The notes: generated by a model not told the origin, from the letters alone. 64,000 nt of DNA from Rhodospirillales bacterium (GCA_019455065.1 JACFNC010000013.1:1-64000); one strand, 5' to 3'; positions 41,496 to 51,284 are shown, counted from the stretch's first letter. Numbers and translations are program-made.

Positions 41496-42359
41496 TCAGC
41501 CGTGCAGGGTCGGCGGATGGCCGCCGTTGCCCCTGCGCGAACGGAAGCGGGACACCGGGCTCGCGGGCGCGGGCTGTCCCGAGGGCGTGCGCCACACTTC
41601 CCAGGCGCCGTCCCCTTGCGACAGCATGTTCTCGAGTTCCTGGAGATCCTTGAAGGTGTCGACGCCGCGCCAGAAACCCTCATGGCGATAGGCCGACAAG
41701 GCTTGGCGCTCGATGAGGCGCTGGAAGGGCGCGAGGACGAGTTCCTCGCCCGCCCGCAGGTAGTCGAAGATCTCGCGACCCAGGACGAAATAGCCTCCGT
41801 TGATCCACATGCCCGAACTCTTCACGTCGTGGATTCCGGTCACCCGACCGTCGTCCTCGATCGTGGTGACGTGGAAGCTGTGATTGGGGCGCACGGCGAT
41901 GAACGTGGCGATGCCGCCTTGGCGGCGATGCCAGTCGATCAGCATGGGCAGCGGGCAGTCGGTCAGCCCGTCGCTGTAGTTGGCGAGAAACATCTCTTCG
42001 TCTTCGAGGAAGGGCTGCACCACTTTCAGCCGCTCGCCGATGTTCGACGTCAGACCGGTGTCGACGAAGGTGATGCGCCAATCGGAGATGTCGCGGCGCA
42101 GGAGTTCGACCCGCTGCCCGCCCTCGGACAGCACGAAGTCGTTGGACAGGCACTCGCTGTAGTTCAGGAAATAATCCTTGATGACGTCGCCCTTGTAGCC
42201 CAGGCACAGGATAAAGTCGCGATGGCCGTAATGCGCGTAGTATTTCATCACATGCCAGATGATCGGCCGGTAGCGGAGGGGCACCATGGGTTTCGGGATG
42301 GTGTGCGAGTAGTCGCGCAGCCGCATGCCCAGGCCGCCGCAGAACAACACCACTTTCAT
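41496..42359 (-). CDS. Glucose-1-phosphate cytidylyltransferase-like nucleotidyltransferase
   Basis: Nucleotidyltransferase of 287 residues with KVVLFCGGLGMRLRDYSHTIPKPMVPLRYRPIIWHVMKYY, LCLGYKGDVIKDYF, NYSDGLTD and WINGGYFVLGREIFDY, the pattern of RfbF-type glucose-1-phosphate cytidylyltransferases, which make CDP-glucose. The last 30 residues are low-complexity and atypical. The usual partner, CDP-glucose 4,6-dehydratase, is not in the window. The C-methyltransferase gene lies immediately upstream on the same strand (28-bp gap), which fits synthesis of a modified or branched sugar for surface polysaccharide. Confidence 0.82.
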   Translation of the reverse strand: MKVVLFCGGLGMRLRDYSHTIPKPMVPLRYRPIIWHVMKYYAHYGHRDFILCLGYKGDVIKDYFLNYSECLSNDFVLSEGGQRVELLRRDISDWRITFVDTGLTSNIGERLKVVQPFLEDEEMFLANYSDGLTDCPLPMLIDWHRRQGGIATFIAVRPNHSFHVTTIEDDGRVTGIHDVKSSGMWINGGYFVLGREIFDYLRAGEELVLAPFQRLIERQALSAYRHEGFWRGVDTFKDLQELENMLSQGDGAWEVWRTPSGQPAPASPVSRFRSRRGNGGHPPTLHG

Positions 42360-42387
42360 CGAAGGCTCCTCATACTGCCGGCCATCG

Positions 42388-43695
42388 TCATGGACAGATT
42401 TCGACCCGAGGTATGGGGACCACGCATCGGCCGCCCCAGGTACGGATGTAGGCCAGTTGGGCCACGATCTCGTCCTTGAGGTTCCACGGCAGGATCAGCA
42501 CGTAGTCGGGCCGGGTGGCGGCGATGCGGTCCGGCGGATAGATGGGAATATGGGTCCCGGGAAGGAACTTCCCGTGCTTGTAAGGGTTGCGGTCGACCGT
42601 GAAGTCCAGGAAGTCCGTGCGGATGCCGCAGTAGTTGAGCAGCGTGTTGCCCTTGCCGGGCGCGCCATAGCCCACCACCCGCTTGCCCGCGCGCTTGACC
42701 CCGATGAGGAAGTCGAGAAGGTCGCGCTTTGCCGCTTTCGCCTTTTCTCCGAAATCCGCATAGGTTTCCAGCCGTGCGTAGCCGGCGTCGTGCTCGCGCC
42801 GGCGCAGCGCCGAAACCGCCTGCCCGGTCGGCCGATCGGCCGCCGCATGGCAGGCGTAGAGGCGTAGCGAGCCGCCGTGTGTCCAGATTTCCTCGACGTC
42901 GAACACCCGCAGGCCGTGGGCGGCGAAGATGCGCTCGGCCGTGGTGAACGAGAAGTACGAGAAATGCTCGTGATAGATGGTGTCGTACTGCCCATCGGCG
43001 ATCAGGCGCATCAGGTGCGGGAACTCAACCGTCGCCACGCCTTCGGGCGCGAGGACGATCCGCATTCCCGCCACGAAGTCGTTGAGGTCCGGGACCTGCG
43101 CCAGCACGTTGTTGCCGATCAGCAGGTCCGCCACCTTGCCATCGGCCACCATGCGGCGCGCCGTTTCGGCGCCGAAGAACACGACGTCGGTCGGGATGCC
43201 GCGGGCAATGGCCGCTTGCGCCACGTTGGCGGCGGGTTCCACGCCCAGCACAGGCACGCCCTTACCCAGGAAGTGCTGCAGCAGGTAGCCGTCGTTGCTG
43301 GCCAGTTCGACGACCAGGCTGCGGTCGCTCAGGCCCAGGCGCTCCACGATCATCTCGGCATAGGCCTTGCCGTGGGCCACATAGGCATCCGAATAGGACG
43401 AGAAATAGGCGTATTCGGTGAAGATCGCCTCGGGGTTGACGTACTGGGGCAACTGGACGAGGAAGCACGTCCCGCAAACCATGACGTCGAGGGGGTAAAA
43501 GGCCTCCATCGCGTGCAGCCGGTCGGCAGGCACGAAGCTCTCGCAAAGCGGCGACATCCCGAGATCGACGAAGGGATGCAGGTGGCCGCCGCAAAACCGG
43601 CACACCCTGGCCGTCGCCTCCGGTGGCCGTGCCTGATCGACCGACGCGGATCCTTCCACCTTCACACCCGTTCGGTTTCGATTTCCCGCAACCAT
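42388..43695 (-). CDS. Sugar C-methyltransferase-type SAM-dependent methyltransferase
   Basis: Three-part protein of 435 residues of the NDP-hexose C-methyltransferase family. An N-terminal zinc-binding module shows CRFCGGHLHPFVDLGMSPL and CGTCFLVQLPQYVNPEAIF. The SAM domain has VVELASNDGYLLQHF and LGVEPAANVAQ, then FPHLMRLIADGQYDTIYHEH. The C-terminal domain has VVGYGAPGKGNTLLNYCGI. Members methylate deoxysugar carbons, but many relatives act on other nucleotide sugars. The start is uncertain: ATG 43695 is chosen, a GTG about 10 codons later is possible. It probably precedes the cytidylyltransferase in one transcript. Confidence 0.85.
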   Translation of the reverse strand: MVAGNRNRTGVKVEGSASVDQARPPEATARVCRFCGGHLHPFVDLGMSPLCESFVPADRLHAMEAFYPLDVMVCGTCFLVQLPQYVNPEAIFTEYAYFSSYSDAYVAHGKAYAEMIVERLGLSDRSLVVELASNDGYLLQHFLGKGVPVLGVEPAANVAQAAIARGIPTDVVFFGAETARRMVADGKVADLLIGNNVLAQVPDLNDFVAGMRIVLAPEGVATVEFPHLMRLIADGQYDTIYHEHFSYFSFTTAERIFAAHGLRVFDVEEIWTHGGSLRLYACHAAADRPTGQAVSALRRREHDAGYARLETYADFGEKAKAAKRDLLDFLIGVKRAGKRVVGYGAPGKGNTLLNYCGIRTDFLDFTVDRNPYKHGKFLPGTHIPIYPPDRIAATRPDYVLILPWNLKDEIVAQLAYIRTWGGRCVVPIPRVEICP

Positions 43696-43853
43696 CAAAC
43701 CACCCGGAAAGCGGCGGATAAAACCGAGCAACCGGCGATACCTCCAACGTGAGCGGTTACCGCCTATGGCAGGTTTTCCTCCCCATGTGATCGTTTCCCG
43801 ACGGGTGACCAACGGCCTTAGGCTGGGCCCGTCTTCGGCTCTGGGGAGGGCGG

Positions 43854-45254
43854 ATGCGGGTCGCGGTTATCGGTACGGGTTACGTGGGCCTCGTTACGGG
43901 GGCCTGCCTCGCGGAGGCGGGCCACGCGGTGGTCTGCGTCGACCGCGACCCGACGCGCGTCACCGCCATCGCGTCGGGCCGGACCCCCATCCACGAAGCC
44001 GGCCTGCCCGAACTGGTCGCCCGCAATGTCGCCGCTGGGCGGCTGTCGGCCAGCCTCGACGTCGAGAACACAGTCGCCGACAGTGAATTGTCCTTGATTT
44101 GCGTCGGTACCCCGTCGACCGAGGGGCGTATCGACCTGTCCGCGGTGCTGTCGGCGGCCAAGCAGATCGGCCGGGGCCTGCGCCGCCGGCCCGGCTACCA
44201 CGTGGTGGCGGTGAAGAGCACAGTGGTTCCGGGAACCACCGACGGGCCGGTGCGCCAGGCGGTGGAGGAGGCTTCGGGCCGCCCCGTCGGCGCCGCTTTC
44301 GGACTGGCCATGAATCCCGAATTCCTGAGTCAGGGCGCCGCGGTGGACGACTTCCGCCGCCCCGACCGCATCGTCATCGGCGAATGGGACCGGCGCTCGG
44401 GCGACGCAGTGGCCGCTCTGTATGGCGGCGGCGCCTGCCCGATCCTGCGCACCGGGCTGCGCGACGCCGAGATGATCAAGTACGCCGCCAATGCCTTGCA
44501 GGCGACCTTGATCTCGTTCTCCAACCAGATTGCGGCGGTATGCGAGCGCCTGCCGGGCGCCGACGAGGCGGTGGTCATGGCCGGGGTTCATCTCGACCGC
44601 GGCTTCGCGGCCGATGCCGCCGGCGGGCGGGCGCCGATGGTGCGCTTCCTGCGCGGCGGCGTCGGCTTCGGCGGCAGCTGCTTTCCCAAGGATTTGATGG
44701 CGTTGCGGCACTTCGCCCACGACCTGGGCGCCCCCACCACCATGATCGACGCCGTCATTGCCACCAATCGCAGCCGCGCCGGTCAGGTGGTCGACCTGCT
44801 CGCCGCCGAGCTGGGCGGCCTTGCAGGCCGCACGGTCGCCGTGCTGGGCTTGGCTTTCAAACCCGACACCGACGACCTGCGCGAATCCCCGGGCCTGGCG
44901 TTGATGCGCCGGCTGCTCGATCTGGGCGCGGCCGCGCGGGGATTCGACCCGCTGCCCGCGGCCCTCGAGGGGGCGGCGCGCAGCGCCGATCGCCGGGCCG
45001 TCTTGGCCGCGTCGCCGGAAGAGGCGTTGCGTAATGCCGACGCCGCCCTGATCGCCACCGCCTGGCCCGTCTTCGCGACCTGGGACTGGGCGAAGCTCGC
45101 GACCGTCATGCGCCGGCCGCTCGTTTTCGACGGCCGCGGTGTCTTGAGCGGGATCCGACTGCCGCCCTGGCTGCAATACCGCAGGGTCGGAGTCGGCTAC
45201 GCGCATCTTCAACCCCGAGCCGACGTTCCGGAACAGCGAAAGGGAGTCGCATGA
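43854..45254 (+). CDS. UDP-glucose 6-dehydrogenase family enzyme
   Basis: Nucleotide-sugar dehydrogenase of 466 residues. NAD-binding MRVAVIGTGYVGLVTGACLAEAGH at the start, CVGTPSTEG, and the catalytic Cys276 in GVGFGGSCFPKDLMAL. It oxidises UDP-glucose to UDP-glucuronate (a GDP-mannose dehydrogenase is the less likely alternative). Its stop overlaps the next start by 4 bases; the next enzyme is a UDP-glucuronate-decarboxylase-like SDR, which favours UDP-glucose as substrate. Confidence 0.9.
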   Translation: MRVAVIGTGYVGLVTGACLAEAGHAVVCVDRDPTRVTAIASGRTPIHEAGLPELVARNVAAGRLSASLDVENTVADSELSLICVGTPSTEGRIDLSAVLSAAKQIGRGLRRRPGYHVVAVKSTVVPGTTDGPVRQAVEEASGRPVGAAFGLAMNPEFLSQGAAVDDFRRPDRIVIGEWDRRSGDAVAALYGGGACPILRTGLRDAEMIKYAANALQATLISFSNQIAAVCERLPGADEAVVMAGVHLDRGFAADAAGGRAPMVRFLRGGVGFGGSCFPKDLMALRHFAHDLGAPTTMIDAVIATNRSRAGQVVDLLAAELGGLAGRTVAVLGLAFKPDTDDLRESPGLALMRRLLDLGAAARGFDPLPAALEGAARSADRRAVLAASPEEALRNADAALIATAWPVFATWDWAKLATVMRRPLVFDGRGVLSGIRLPPWLQYRRVGVGYAHLQPRADVPEQRKGVA

Positions 45255-46324
45255 TCACGCACATCATCGAACAGGATGCGGAGCGGGTGGCGGCCGAACT
45301 GGCCGAAACCCTGCGGCCCCTGTCCGGCTCCCGCGTGCTGGTGACCGGCGCCAGCGGCTTCCTGGGCAGCTTTTTCCTGGACGTGCTGGCCGCCTTCAAC
45401 CGCGCCGCCGGCGAGCCTTGCCGCATCGTCGCCGTCGACAATGCCAAGGTGGGGTTGCCCGCGCGGGTGCGTCACCTGCAGGACGACCGCCGCATCGCCT
45501 TCTTGCGCCACGACGTCAGCCAACCCTTGCCCGAAGACGTCGCCCCCGATTACGTCATCCATTGCGCCGGCATCGCCTCGCCCTCGATCTACCGGGCGTT
45601 TCCCCTGGAAACCATCGCGGTCAACGTCGGCGGCACGCACAACGTGCTCGAATTGGCGAGGCGCAGTGGCGCCCGCAGCATGCTGTCGTTCAGCAGCAGC
45701 GAAATCTACGGCGACCCCGATCCGGCCTTTGTGCCGACGCCCGAAACCTACCGCGGCAACGTTTCCTGCACCGGGCCGCGCGCCTGCTACGACGAATCCA
45801 AACGCATGAACGAGACGTTGTGCGTGACCTATTTCCGGTCGTTCGGCACGCCGGTGAAGATCATCCGGCCGTTCAACGTCTACGGACCGGGCCAACGCAT
45901 CGACGACGGGCGCATCATCCCCGACCTCATGAAGGCCGCCATCGACGGGGGGCCGCTGGTGCTGTACAGCGACGGTCGCGCGACCCGCTCGTTCTGCTAC
46001 GTGGCCGACTTCGTCACCGCCTGCCTGCTGGTGATGATGTCGAATGCCGACGGCGAACCGTTCAACGTCGGCAACGATCACGAGATCAGTATCGGTGAAC
46101 TGGCGACGATGATGGCCGAGGTGGCCGCCGACCCACCGCTTGCCGTCGAGCATCGGGTCAGCGGCGACGCCGACTACCTCGTCGACAACCCGCAGCGGCG
46201 CTGCCCCGACCTCACCAAGCTGCGCACCGCCACCGGCTGGTCGCCCCGTGTGGGGCTGCGGGAGGGGCTGCGTCGGACCCTTGAGTCGTATCGAGAGGAG
46301 AGCCATCTCGCCGCCGCGCAATGA
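45251..46324 (+). CDS. UDP-glucuronate decarboxylase-like NAD-dependent epimerase
   Basis: Extended SDR of 357 residues: NAD motif VLVTGASGFLGSFF, catalytic YxxxK as Tyr180-Lys184 in GPRACYDESKRMNE, and RPFNVYGPGQRIDDGRIIPDLM. These match UDP-xylose synthase (UXS), which decarboxylates UDP-glucuronate to UDP-xylose. The N-terminal 28 residues are an extra segment. Coupled translation with the UDP-glucose dehydrogenase gene (ATGA) suggests a two-step route UDP-glucose to UDP-xylose. Other dehydratase/epimerase activities are possible. Confidence 0.82.
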   Translation: MITHIIEQDAERVAAELAETLRPLSGSRVLVTGASGFLGSFFLDVLAAFNRAAGEPCRIVAVDNAKVGLPARVRHLQDDRRIAFLRHDVSQPLPEDVAPDYVIHCAGIASPSIYRAFPLETIAVNVGGTHNVLELARRSGARSMLSFSSSEIYGDPDPAFVPTPETYRGNVSCTGPRACYDESKRMNETLCVTYFRSFGTPVKIIRPFNVYGPGQRIDDGRIIPDLMKAAIDGGPLVLYSDGRATRSFCYVADFVTACLLVMMSNADGEPFNVGNDHEISIGELATMMAEVAADPPLAVEHRVSGDADYLVDNPQRRCPDLTKLRTATGWSPRVGLREGLRRTLESYREESHLAAAQ

Positions 46325-46977
46325 CCATGCTGCCGCTGCGCCTCGCCGCCCGTCCGCTCACCGTGCTTTGCCTGGGAGCGCATTGCGACGACATCGAGAT
46401 CGGCTGCGCCGCCACCCTGCTGGGCTTAGCCGCCGAGCGGCCGTCGCTGACGGTGCGCTGGGTGGTGTTCAGCGGCAACGCCGTCCGCCGCGAGGAGGCG
46501 CGCGCCAGCGCCGAGGCGCTGCTGGCGGGCGCCGCTCGCACGCATCTGGAGTTCCACTCCTTCCGCGAGAGCTACTTTCCTTATCATGGGGCCGAGATCA
46601 AGGAGAGCTTCGAGCGGCTGAAGGGCGAGATCGCCCCCGATCTGGTCTTCACGCACTGGAAGGCCGACCAGCACCAGGATCACCGGACGATCGCGGAGCT
46701 GACCTGGAATTCCTTCCGCGATCACCTGATCCTGGAATACGAGATTCCCAAGTACGACGGCGACCTCGGCAACCCCAATCTCTTCTTGCCACTGCCGCGT
46801 GCGCTCGCCGAACGCAAGGCGGCGCATTTGCTGACCCATTTTCCCAGCCAGCGGACCCGCGCGTGGTTCACGCCGGACACCTTCCTCGCCCTGATGCGGT
46901 TGCGTGGCACGCAATGCAACGCCCCTTCAGGGCTGGCCGAGGGTTTCCACTGCCGCAAGATGGTCTTCGCCGCCTAG
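46321..46977 (+). CDS. PIG-L family N-deacetylase
   Basis: LmbE/PIG-L-type zinc deacetylase of 218 residues. The first zinc motif reads LGAHCDDIEIGC; the usual form is HPDD, so Pro is replaced by Cys while His and both Asp are kept. HQDHRTIAELTWNSFRD supplies the remaining metal ligand. Substrate probably an N-acetyl sugar on a nucleotide or lipid carrier of the polysaccharide pathway. The start overlaps the preceding stop by 4 bases; the stop codon overlaps that of the convergent gene in the sequence CTAG. Confidence 0.83.
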   Translation: MTMLPLRLAARPLTVLCLGAHCDDIEIGCAATLLGLAAERPSLTVRWVVFSGNAVRREEARASAEALLAGAARTHLEFHSFRESYFPYHGAEIKESFERLKGEIAPDLVFTHWKADQHQDHRTIAELTWNSFRDHLILEYEIPKYDGDLGNPNLFLPLPRALAERKAAHLLTHFPSQRTRAWFTPDTFLALMRLRGTQCNAPSGLAEGFHCRKMVFAA

Positions 46978-47858
46978 CTTGGCCCGAGTCTGCGCGGCAG
47001 CAGCAGGGCCCGCGACCGCGACAGCCATTGGCGCAGGCGGTGCACGATCACGCGTCGCCGGCCGGTGACCATTCCCGGCCGAATCTTTACGGGATGCCAC
47101 AACATGTTCGGCTCGGGGCCGGCGCTGGCCATGACCGGCCGGAACGTCATCGAGCCGGGGAAGTGATCGCGCGTCTTCGGGGTGTTGCGGTAGAAGCGGT
47201 TCACGTTGCCGGGGGCGGTGAACTCGCCCTCGCCGCCGATATCCTCAAGGCGCATACCGGCATGGGCGAGAACGGTCGGCACCGTGACCTCGCAATGGCC
47301 GCCCCAGCCGTTCCGGTACGCGCGGTCGAGTTCGGCCAGGGCGCGGCGGGAAATGCGGTAGATCGGAATGAAGGCGCGGATCATGTCGTGGGGGGACAGC
47401 GGTACCGGGGCGATGAGGGAGCGCCAGTTCACCCAGTCGGGGTTGAACGGATGGCGGTACAGAGTGGTGCCGAGGAGGTCGGCCGGGTTGTCCGCGAACG
47501 CCTCGAAAAGCACACTCCAATCGCCGGAGAAACGGACGTCATACTCCATTGCCCAGTAGTACTCGAAGGCGGGGTTCTGCCGGTAGAAGTTCAGCAGAAA
47601 CAACTCCACATTGTACGAACTCAGGCTTGTGTCCTTGCTTCGGTAGTCGAGCCGCCGCAGATCGCCGGCGTTGAATGCGAACACTTCGACGTCCGCGGGA
47701 AGATCCCTCGGCAGCGGCGTCTCAGTGGTATTGTAAAGCAGTCGCACATTGCCGAAGACGCCCGCATCCCGCTTGAGCTTGCGGTATTCCCCCAGGATCA
47801 CGGGGTCGATGAAGTGGGTCTGGTAAAGGATCGCCGTGGATGGGCGCTGCGCACTCAT
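46974..47858 (-). CDS. Hypothetical protein, glycosyltransferase-like
   Basis: I cannot assign a family with confidence to this 294-residue protein. The N-terminus STAILYQTHFIDPVILGEYRKLKRDAG, the central YYWAMEYDVRFSGDWSVLFEAF (a possible DxD-like metal site after a strand) and RISRRALAELDRAY suggest a GT-A type glycosyltransferase. The C-terminus is basic (RRRVIVHRLRQWLSRSRALLLPRR), compatible with membrane-surface association. Its setting next to sugar-nucleotide genes supports a polysaccharide role. ATG 47858 is chosen; an ATG at 47882 adds eight residues. Its stop overlaps that of the PIG-L gene. Confidence 0.6.
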   Translation of the reverse strand: MSAQRPSTAILYQTHFIDPVILGEYRKLKRDAGVFGNVRLLYNTTETPLPRDLPADVEVFAFNAGDLRRLDYRSKDTSLSSYNVELFLLNFYRQNPAFEYYWAMEYDVRFSGDWSVLFEAFADNPADLLGTTLYRHPFNPDWVNWRSLIAPVPLSPHDMIRAFIPIYRISRRALAELDRAYRNGWGGHCEVTVPTVLAHAGMRLEDIGGEGEFTAPGNVNRFYRNTPKTRDHFPGSMTFRPVMASAGPEPNMLWHPVKIRPGMVTGRRRVIVHRLRQWLSRSRALLLPRRLGPS

Positions 47859-48074
47859 GTTCGCAAGTTCCCCGGGAAACACAGGCCATGTTCAAGTAGA
47901 TGGAAAAAGAAGTCGAGACTGCTATAGGGATAGCCGTAATGTCCCGGTGAACTACCACCAATAGACGGCAAGAGAGATTCGTGATGGTTTGATTGGTTTG
48001 CTGGCTCCGTGCGGGCTGTGGCCCGAACTTGAAGCTGAAACACTGTGACGGGCGTCGCAAGAACTTTCTCTCGC

Positions 48075-50168
48075 TTACACCGGGGCGTCAAGGGCGCGAC
48101 GGACGGCGCGGGCCAGTTCCTCTTTCTGGAATGGTTTGGCGAGCAGCGGGGTGGGCTCGCCGGCGGATGAGACGGCCTCGTCGGGATAGCCCGACATGAA
48201 CAGCACGCGCAGTTCGGGGCGGCGGCGCCGGGCGCGGTGCGCGAGGTCGGGGCCGCTCAGGCCTCCCGGCATCATGACGTCGGTCAGCAGCAGCGCCACC
48301 CCGTCCTCATGCTTGAGTACCGACAGCGCGGCGCGCCCGCCGGCCGCCTCGACCACGTCGTAACCCAGGTTGCGCAGCGCGTTGGCCGCGAATCGACGGA
48401 CCTCGCTATCGTCCTCGACGACCAGGATACGTTCCGTACCGGTGGGCACGTCGGCCCGCGCCGGCGCCTCGCGCGCCGCCTCGGCGTCGATGTCGGTGCT
48501 GCGCGGCAGGAAAAGGCGGACCGTGGTGCCTCCGCCCACGCGGCTGTCGATCTCGGCATGCCCCCCCGACTGGCGCACCAAGCCGTAGACCATGCTCAGG
48601 CCCATGCCGCTGCCCTGGCCGATGTCCTTGGTGGTGAAAAAGGGTTCGAAGGCCCGTTCGACCACTTCGGGGCGCATTCCATGGCCGTTGTCGGCGACGC
48701 TGATGACCACATAGTCGCCCGGCGCCGCGTCGGGGCGGCGCAGGGCATAGGCGTCGTCGATGCGGGCATGGCGCACCGCGATCTCCAGTCGTCCGCCGCC
48801 GGGCATGGCGTCACGGCCATTGATCGCGAGGTTGAGGATCGCGTTCTCCAACTGGTGCGGATCGGCCCGAACCGGCCACAGCGCGCCCGGGAGGTCAAAG
48901 GACACTTCGATCGCGGCCCCGAGGCTCTGGCGCAGCAACTGTGCCATGCCGGCAACCAGGCCGCCGACGTCGATGACTTTCTGTTGCAGCGGATGCTGCC
49001 GGGCGAAGGAAAGCAGGCGCTTGACGAGTTGGGCGCCGCGGCGGGCGGCATCGAGGGCGGGATCGAGCAGATCGTGGGCCGAGCCGTCGCCGATCTCCTC
49101 GTGCAGTACGGCGAGGTTGCCGATGATGATGGTGAGCAGATTGTTGAAATCATGTGCAAGGCCGCCGGTGAGCTGGCCGACGGCCTTCATTTTCTGGGCT
49201 TGACGCAGGGCCGCCTCGGACTGCCGCCGCTCGGTGATGTCCTGGCCGAGAATGAAATAGCCATGCACCGCTCCGCCCTCGTCGACATGCGGGATCAGCG
49301 TGGTGGCGGCACGAATCTCGCGGCCATCGGCGACCACGAGCGGGAATTCCGCGGTCACCGTGCGCCCCGAAAGGACCATTTTCATGCGCGGCTCGTGGGC
49401 GCGGTAATGTTCGGGGCCCAGCACTTCGCGCGAGCTGCGGCCGACGATCTCGGCGGGCGGACGGCCGAACCACTCTTGGAATCGGCGGTTGGCGAAGCGG
49501 TAGGTTTCGCCGGCGTCGACGTAGCCGATCAGCGCCGGCACGGTGTCCGCCACCAGACGCACCCATTCTTCGCTTTCGCGCAGCGCCTCCAGGGCGCGAC
49601 GGCGCTCGGCGACCTCGCGGGTGAGCCGCTCGTTCAGGGATTCCAGCGTTGCGGTGCGCTCCGCCACCCGCCGCTCGAGCTCGTTCTTGGCTTCCTGCAG
49701 GGCATGTTCGGCGCGTTTGCGCTCGGTGATGTCCTTGTAGATGGTGACGAAGCCGACGCCGGGAATCGGGTTGCCGCGAATCTCGAGGACCGTACCGTTG
49801 GGGCGCACCCGCTCGAACGAATGCGGCAGGAACCTGCGGGCCAACTCGACACGCTCGCGCACCAGCGCCTCGGGATCGCCGGGGCCGTATTCGCCGCGCA
49901 GCACGTTGTAGCGGACGAAGGCCTCGAACGGCTCTCCGATCCGGGCGTAATCCTCGGGAAACTCCATCAGCGCCAGGAAGCGGGCGTTCCACGCGATCAG
50001 GCGGAGGTCGCTATCGTACAGCGAAAACCCGTCGTCGAGCCGATCGAGCGCCGCCTGGACACTGGCCCAGCGCTGCGACGCGTCGCCGCCGGGCGGATCG
50101 CTGGGGGGCGGCGTGGCGGCTTCCTCGGCCATCGCGTCGAACCGCGGCCTGATCGCCCGCTTTCCCAT
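48075..50168 (-). CDS. PAS hybrid sensor histidine kinase with receiver domain
   Basis: Soluble hybrid kinase of 697 residues, with no membrane segments. PAS-type domains: residues about 30-150 ([37 protein letters not shown]) and 205-320 ([25 protein letters not shown]), joined by a coiled coil ([28 protein letters not shown]). Kinase core: H-box [16 protein letters not shown] with His339, N-box [15 protein letters not shown], and [19 protein letters not shown]-terminal receiver has Asp630 in [11 protein letters not shown]. All catalytic sites are intact. ATG 50168 is chosen because a perfect TATAAT (-10) overlaps the longer start at 50204. No cognate regulator is adjacent. Confidence 0.88.
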   Translation of the reverse strand: MGKRAIRPRFDAMAEEAATPPPSDPPGGDASQRWASVQAALDRLDDGFSLYDSDLRLIAWNARFLALMEFPEDYARIGEPFEAFVRYNVLRGEYGPGDPEALVRERVELARRFLPHSFERVRPNGTVLEIRGNPIPGVGFVTIYKDITERKRAEHALQEAKNELERRVAERTATLESLNERLTREVAERRRALEALRESEEWVRLVADTVPALIGYVDAGETYRFANRRFQEWFGRPPAEIVGRSSREVLGPEHYRAHEPRMKMVLSGRTVTAEFPLVVADGREIRAATTLIPHVDEGGAVHGYFILGQDITERRQSEAALRQAQKMKAVGQLTGGLAHDFNNLLTIIIGNLAVLHEEIGDGSAHDLLDPALDAARRGAQLVKRLLSFARQHPLQQKVIDVGGLVAGMAQLLRQSLGAAIEVSFDLPGALWPVRADPHQLENAILNLAINGRDAMPGGGRLEIAVRHARIDDAYALRRPDAAPGDYVVISVADNGHGMRPEVVERAFEPFFTTKDIGQGSGMGLSMVYGLVRQSGGHAEIDSRVGGGTTVRLFLPRSTDIDAEAAREAPARADVPTGTERILVVEDDSEVRRFAANALRNLGYDVVEAAGGRAALSVLKHEDGVALLLTDVMMPGGLSGPDLAHRARRRRPELRVLFMSGYPDEAVSSAGEPTPLLAKPFQKEELARAVRRALDAPV

Positions 50169-50483
50169 GCGCCCTTCGCTCCCGAGCCAACCGTGACGAC
50201 GCATTATAGCATGGCTCGCGACGGCGGGCGGACACTGGGCCGCCTTGGTTACAAAGCTTTACAATCCTTCACGGCACCCCAAATTGCGCGACATGACCGC
50301 TTTACATTCGTTGGGCATCCTTGCCACATCCGAAAGGGCCTGCCCCCAAGGGGCGCACCCCTTCGGGTCCTTGCTTGATCGGGTGAGGGATTTGGGCTTC
50401 ACTGGTACCCTCGGTTGCCGCAATAAGAACTGACACCGCCAATGGTGTCTCCGGCCGCCGAAGCTTGGGAGGATAACGAGGCG
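50169..50483. promoter_or_regulatory. Divergent control region, hybrid kinase / Liv operon
   Basis: 315 bp without a gene. On the minus strand a perfect TATAAT (complement of 50203-50208) serves the kinase gene; the expected -35 position is GC-rich and not consensus. Toward the Liv operon the sequence 50250-50320 is relatively AT-rich (ACAAAGCTTTACAATCC, then TTTACATTCG), suitable for a promoter, though no clear -35/-10 pair is found. GGGAGG and GAGG stand before the livG ATG. Confidence 0.5.
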
Positions 50484-51284
50484 ATGGCCGAATCGGCATC
50501 GATTCTCGAGGCGCGAGACATCTCGTTGCAGTTCGGCGGCGTGCGGGCGCTGTCGGAGGTGAGTTTCCAGGTCAAGAACGGCGAGTTGTTCTCAATCATC
50601 GGCCCGAACGGTGCCGGCAAGACCTCGATGCTGAACTGCATCTCCGGCCGCTACCGCCCAACCGCCGGCCAAGTGTTCTTCAAGGGCCGCGACATCACCC
50701 CGCTCACCCCCAACCAGCGGGCGGCGCGCGGACTCGGCCGAACGTTCCAGAACCTTGCCCTGTTCAGCCACATGTCGGTGCTCGACAACATCATGGTCGG
50801 GCGCCATCACCTGCTGCGCAACAACTTCCTCTCAGGCGCGATCTATTGGTTCGGCGGCGCGCAGCGCGAGGAGCTGGAACATCGCCGCGCGGTCGAGGAC
50901 ATCATCGACTTCCTCGAGATCAGCCACATTCGGAAGGCGACGGCGGGTACGCTCCCCTACGGTTTGCGCAAGCGCGTCGAGCTTGCTCGCGCGGTGGCCA
51001 TCAAGCCCGACCTCATCCTGCTCGACGAGCCGATGGCCGGCATGAACCTCGAGGAAAAGGAGGACATGGCCCGCTACATCGTCGACCTCAACGAGGAATG
51101 GGGGATGACGGTGATCATGATCGAGCATGACATGGGGGTGGTGATGGACATCTCCCATCGCATCATGGTGCTCGACTTCGGGCGCAAGATCGCCGACGGC
51201 CTGCCCGGCGAGATCATGAGCAACGAACACGTCAAGAAGGCCTATCTGGGGGAAGAGGACGACGTCGTGGGGGAAGTCGCCTGA
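50484..51284 (+). CDS. livG: Liv-type ABC transporter ATP-binding protein (LivG)
   Basis: ABC ATPase of 266 residues. Walker A GPNGAGKTS, a signature region replaced by GTLPYGLRKRVELARA (the LivG-type variant of LSGGQ), Walker B LILLDEPMAGMN and the switch His in IEHDMGVVM. It energises a branched-chain-amino-acid-type importer. ATG 50484 is preferred (GAGG upstream) to ATG 50442. It is the first gene of a seven-gene operon and its stop overlaps the ligase start. Confidence 0.92.
   Translation: MAESASILEARDISLQFGGVRALSEVSFQVKNGELFSIIGPNGAGKTSMLNCISGRYRPTAGQVFFKGRDITPLTPNQRAARGLGRTFQNLALFSHMSVLDNIMVGRHHLLRNNFLSGAIYWFGGAQREELEHRRAVEDIIDFLEISHIRKATAGTLPYGLRKRVELARAVAIKPDLILLDEPMAGMNLEEKEDMARYIVDLNEEWGMTVIMIEHDMGVVMDISHRIMVLDFGRKIADGLPGEIMSNEHVKKAYLGEEDDVVGEVA

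Noticed and set aside
48237-50378. Open frame of 713 codons opposite the hybrid kinase gene
   Set aside because: Antisense to clear PAS, kinase and receiver motifs; shadow frame.
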